From Paenibacillus chitinolyticus NBRC 15660 (GTDB lineage Bacteria; Bacillota; Bacilli; Paenibacillales; NBRC-103111): 64,000 bases of DNA. The notes beneath the pieces were generated by a model. That model worked only from the letters and a program-made list of their open reading frames with translations, made no database searches and was not told the origin of the DNA. The position numbers and the translations under genes are program-made. Where the stretch lies: assembly GCF_000739915.1 (NCBI RefSeq), contig NZ_BBJT01000005.1, positions 124,001 to 188,000 of the forward strand, given 5' to 3'. Of the stretch, positions 61,647-64,000 are shown in pieces (within the stretch, counting starts at the first letter, position 1; each line of letters begins with the position of its first letter).

Positions 61647-61997
61647 CTAATCCAATTCTGCTCTTGAAAATAAATCATTTATTACAGCATCATCTTCACA
61701 GGCTTTTTTAAAGTCTACAATAAATTCTTTTAAGCTTTCAGGATTTGAAGAATAGGCACAAAACATTCCTGCTTCAGGATCAAACCTCACATATTCTGCC
61801 AGATGCGGTTTTCTTTCATCTAAAAAAACTCGTGCTAAAGATCCCCAATCATAACCATTTCCCTCAAAGCCTTCATCTTCTCTTGTTTCAAAAATTTCCG
61901 GTTTATAGCTTCCTGCGTTCAAACATACAGAAAAACTACTTTTATGGGCTACCCAGAAGAAGGGTTTAATAGTTTCTTCAAAATTATTAGTGTCCAT
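61647..61997 (-). CDS. Imm51-like immunity protein
   Basis: 116 residues, ATG at 61997 with AAGGAG upstream. GYDWGSLARVFLDER and FDPEAGMFCAYSSN are the pattern of the Imm51 family, small proteins that protect a cell from polymorphic toxins of neighbours. No toxin gene adjoins it in this window. Its start overlaps the stop of the 103-residue gene. The region is AT-rich, as in many mobile immunity arrays. Confidence 0.75.
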   Translation of the reverse strand: MDTNNFEETIKPFFWVAHKSSFSVCLNAGSYKPEIFETREDEGFEGNGYDWGSLARVFLDERKPHLAEYVRFDPEAGMFCAYSSNPESLKEFIVDFKKACEDDAVINDLFSRAELD

Positions 61998-62298
61998 ATT
62001 GTTCTAACTCCTTGAAAAGTTCATCGCCATTTTCTTTTATACCCTCTCTATATTTAGCAGGTATTTTGCTTTCACAACGTGCAAACCAATCATTAAAAAC
62101 CTGTTTCCATTCTTGTATTTTTCTTTTTTCTAACAACAAATTAGCATCTGTCGTATATTTACGAGAAATCATTACCAATAAATCGATATTTGCTAGAAGT
62201 GGTTGAGCAATATTATCATTTTTTTTCATCCAATCAGTTACGCTCTCAATTGTCGAAATAGAAAATTTAATATAATCTACTCCAACATATTGTGCCAA
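61987..62298 (-). CDS. Small helical protein linked to Imm51, uncertain start
   Basis: 103 residues from TTG at 62298. The frame stays open upstream, and a more natural beginning (KIFSTAPEGNELAQYVG) would start with ATA at 62334, where an AGGAGG lies 12 bases upstream. Either the start codon has mutated or TTG is used. The protein is helical and hydrophilic; family not recognised, but its gene overlaps the Imm51 gene (stop over start), suggesting a second immunity protein. The tail of a duplicate lies at 63124-63168. Confidence 0.6.
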   Translation of the reverse strand: MAQYVGVDYIKFSISTIESVTDWMKKNDNIAQPLLANIDLLVMISRKYTTDANLLLEKRKIQEWKQVFNDWFARCESKIPAKYREGIKENGDELFKELEQYGH

Positions 62299-62340
62299 TT
62301 CATTTCCTTCTGGTGCCGTACTGAATATTTTTATTTTAAA

Positions 62341-62535
62341 ACACTTCCTCCTAGGAGTTGAAAAACTGAGCGTCTTGGTTGTCCAGATGCTCGGTCGGCT
62401 TATACACGCTTGTCAATCCGTCTGCAAGGTTTCGCTGCTACTTCCTGTGTTTTCTTTGCATATAATTTCGACAGGATGAGCTCAAACCCCTTGTTGTAAC
62501 GCGGTTTTTAGCGATTTTTCGAGCATTCAGCAAAC
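62341..62535 (-). mobile_element. Possible IS end or transposase remnant
   Basis: This stretch between two conflict genes contains a frame of 35 codons (62400-62507) ending in CRRIDKRV and with no start, and a flank with GTTTGCTGAATGCTCG. Neither is conclusive; the frame reads like the basic tail of a transposase and lies between genes that were evidently rearranged. A coding role is unlikely because an in-frame stop precedes it. Confidence 0.25.
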
Positions 62536-62540
62536 CCTAA

Positions 62541-63134
62541 TTAACTCTTGATTTTATTAATGATATCCTGATAATATTGTTTACCGTATTCATTGTTAGA
62601 CTCTTCTACTTTTTTATTAAAATATTGTATGGCCTCAGTTTTATAGTGTTCCGGAATTTTTTCTAAATACAAATCCATTATAGTTTCAAAAGAACTTTCG
62701 GCTACTTTTTTGGGTGACATTTTTTTAATATTCATAAAATATTCCCACTTTTTATCGTAACTTTCAAAATTCTTCAATCTAGGCAGGAATATTGCGACAT
62801 AAGGTCCTATCTTACTTTTATCAGAATTTTCCAGCATGAACTCGTAAATTTCCTTACTTTCCGGAAGATCATACCTCTGAATCATATTCCCAATTGCTGA
62901 AACAAGCAGAACTACAAGTTTAGTATTATCCTTATGCTTATTATAGATATCAAGAAGGGTTTTAGAAAACTTTGGATCATTAAATAAATCTTGATAATAA
63001 ATTGAAACCTCTAACCTGGGCATTTTCTCAAACTCTTTTACAGCAAGAAACAGCTCTTCATCACTCAATTTACGCCAATCAGACATTTTCTCTTTTAATA
63101 GGCTGATATTTTCAATATTTTTTTTAGTGTCCAT
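62541..63134 (-). CDS. Helical protein of unknown function in immunity region
   Basis: 197 residues, AT-rich, all-alpha with HEAT or TPR-like spacing (WRKLSDEELFLAVKEFEKMP, KLVVLLVSAIGNMIQRYDL, VAESSFETIMDLYLEKIP). No family recognised. It begins MDTKKN, echoing MDTNN of the Imm51 gene, and its start is overlapped by the tail of a copy of the 103-residue gene in exactly the same way. This suggests that it took the place of an immunity gene, so it may be another immunity protein. Confidence 0.6.
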   Translation of the reverse strand: MDTKKNIENISLLKEKMSDWRKLSDEELFLAVKEFEKMPRLEVSIYYQDLFNDPKFSKTLLDIYNKHKDNTKLVVLLVSAIGNMIQRYDLPESKEIYEFMLENSDKSKIGPYVAIFLPRLKNFESYDKKWEYFMNIKKMSPKKVAESSFETIMDLYLEKIPEHYKTEAIQYFNKKVEESNNEYGKQYYQDIINKIKS

Positions 63135-63168
63135 ATCGTTCTATCATCACCATTTTCCTTTATACACC
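63124..63168 (-). pseudogene. Tail of a duplicate of the 103-residue gene
   Basis: The minus strand here reads AAGGTGTATAAAGGAAAATG, then GTGATGATAGAACGATATGG ending in ACACTAA, close to the end of the intact gene at 61987 (AGGGTATAAAAGAAAATGGC, then GAACAATATGGACACTAA). A deletion of about 12 bases shifts the frame. Only the last dozen or so codons remain. Confidence 0.65.
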
Positions 63169-63327
63169 TTCTGCGTTATTACTCGAAGCCTTACTTTGAT
63201 AGGAACCATAACCCTTCGGCAATTTCTCGCAATTTTTTTTCAAAAGCCCCGTCCAATCCTCAGACCCCAAATACCTTCTTGACAGGCCCGATCCAACAAA
63301 CACTATAGGCATCGTGTCAAATTGTTG
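63160..63327 (-). pseudogene. Truncated SIR2-family N-terminus
   Basis: A 50-codon frame from ATG at 63312 reads MPIVFVGSGLSRRYLGSEDW and then TGLLKKNCEKLPKGYGSYQS before it runs into the tail of the duplicated gene and stops. FVGSGLSRRYL followed by W and GLL is the N-terminal NAD-binding signature of SIR2-like anti-phage and conflict proteins, usually over 250 residues long. QQFDT precedes the ATG in frame. The rest of the gene is missing, so it is broken. Confidence 0.6.
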
Positions 63328-63363
63328 TAGTTAATTCTGACAACACACATTATTAAACAAGCA

Positions 63364-64000
63364 TTAAGCACGCTGCAAATCGTGCAGATTCCGCGCTATC
63401 TCCCCGATCTTCCCGCGCATCGCCAGCTTCTCCCGCCACGGCTCGGGTATGCCGCCATAGCCGTAGTAAGCCCCGGCAATCTGCCCGTAAACGGCTCCGG
63501 TCGTATCCGCATCGTCGCCCAGATTAACGGCCAGAAGCGCCCCTTCCTCAAAACTTGAGGACTTGTCGAAAGCCCACAAAGCCGCTTCCAGCGACTGGAC
63601 GACATAGCCGGAGCCCTTGATCGCCGGCGGCTCCTTGCGCCGGTAAGACCCGCCGAGGATCTCGGCGAGTCCGCCGGACAGCTCCAGCCCCGCCGCTGCC
63701 GTCCATTCGCGGTAAGCATCCGGCGCAAGAAGCTCCGCCTTGCTCCAGCCGTGCAGGCCCGCGAGAAGGTAGCAGGCGAGCAGCCCGCACGCCTGCAGGC
63801 ACTCCGCCGTGCCGTGCGTCGTGCGGGAGCTCTGCACCGCGAAGCCGACGGCCGCTGCCGGATCGGCGGCATAGAACATCGGCACGGGAGCCAGCCTCAT
63901 AATGGAGCCGTTGCCGGCGGAATACGGGTCGAGCGAGCCGCAGAAGGGCTCTCCGGTACGCTCGAAGAGCAGCAGCGCTTCTCTCGTCGCGTTTCCGATG
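63364..64000 (-). CDS. ADP-ribosylglycohydrolase family protein (N-terminus beyond window)
   Basis: About 212 residues are visible, up to the right edge with no start. AGNGSIMRLAPVPM and, near the end, NLGDDADTTGAVYGQIAGAY hold the paired Asp residues that bind two magnesium ions in DraG-type enzymes. They remove ADP-ribose from proteins or nucleic acids. The gene is GC-rich like the core genome, unlike the AT-rich immunity genes to its left. The upstream part, including the first metal-binding GDALG region, lies outside. Confidence 0.9.
   Translation of the reverse strand, partial: IGNATREALLLFERTGEPFCGSLDPYSAGNGSIMRLAPVPMFYAADPAAAVGFAVQSSRTTHGTAECLQACGLLACYLLAGLHGWSKAELLAPDAYREWTAAAGLELSGGLAEILGGSYRRKEPPAIKGSGYVVQSLEAALWAFDKSSSFEEGALLAVNLGDDADTTGAVYGQIAGAYYGYGGIPEPWREKLAMRGKIGEIARNLHDLQRA

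Overview
The window reads as a chromosomal segment of an endospore-forming Firmicute, most likely Paenibacillus or a close relative. The evidence is an uninterrupted sigma-K gene, a spoVAC-spoVAD-spoVAE cluster, small spore or coat-type proteins, the yqeG-yqeH-aroE cluster in its usual order, strong AGGAGG ribosome binding sites with frequent TTG and GTG starts, and GC-rich genes whose opposite strands carry long spurious open frames. Most genes are on the minus strand. No rRNA, tRNA, CRISPR array or intact transposase was seen.

Layout. 0.0-2.7 kb: aroE (cut by the window edge), the ribosome-assembly GTPase yqeH and the HAD phosphatase yqeG. 2.9-7.4 kb: a tightly overlapping operon of MoxR ATPase, DUF58 protein and membrane transglutaminase. 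7.7-10.4 kb: spoVAE, spoVAD and spoVAC behind a DUF421 membrane protein, under a possible sigma-G promoter. 10.8-16.6 kb: a 1903-residue protein with 18 tandem carboxypeptidase-regulatory-like repeats, no signal peptide and a mother-cell-type -10 sequence. This is the most striking gene here and possibly a spore-surface fibre. 16.7-24.7 kb: a cation efflux protein, a sugar-type ABC importer in an operon with a TIM-barrel amidohydrolase, a KtrB-type potassium channel subunit and an SGNH hydrolase. 24.7-42.8 kb: many short, mostly single-gene units, including six GNAT acetyltransferases, two DinB-fold proteins, VOC, RidA, GrpB and histidine-phosphatase proteins, an alkaline phosphatase facing an AraC regulator, an APH-type kinase, a coat-like protein and a serine hydrolase.

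43-49.6 kb is visibly more AT-rich and accessory. It holds a small secreted protein, an unlisted 55-residue YHYH protein, a secreted M60 (enhancin-like) metallopeptidase with carbohydrate-binding modules, a stalk-domain protein and a zinc-ribbon membrane protein. 49.7-57.7 kb carries an isochorismatase-type hydrolase, an acyltransferase-like membrane protein behind a palindromic operator, VOC, YdcF and HXXEE proteins, a phosphoesterase, a chemotaxis receptor and a DUF2569 protein. 57.8-60.6 kb holds an XRE regulator, sigK, and directly upstream of sigK a decayed fragment of a second sigma-K-like gene starting close to where skin-type elements split sigK in other species.

60.7-64.0 kb ends in an AT-rich graveyard of conflict genes: an Imm51-type immunity gene, a translationally linked partner, the tail of a duplicate of that partner, a truncated SIR2-domain fragment, a possible IS remnant and an unknown helical protein. 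An ADP-ribosylglycohydrolase gene runs off the right edge. Two promoters (59.4 kb and 57.7 kb) share an element of about 50 bp built around a Spo0A box, and a third Spo0A box lies upstream of the chemotaxis receptor, which suggests that several genes here respond to the sporulation transition.
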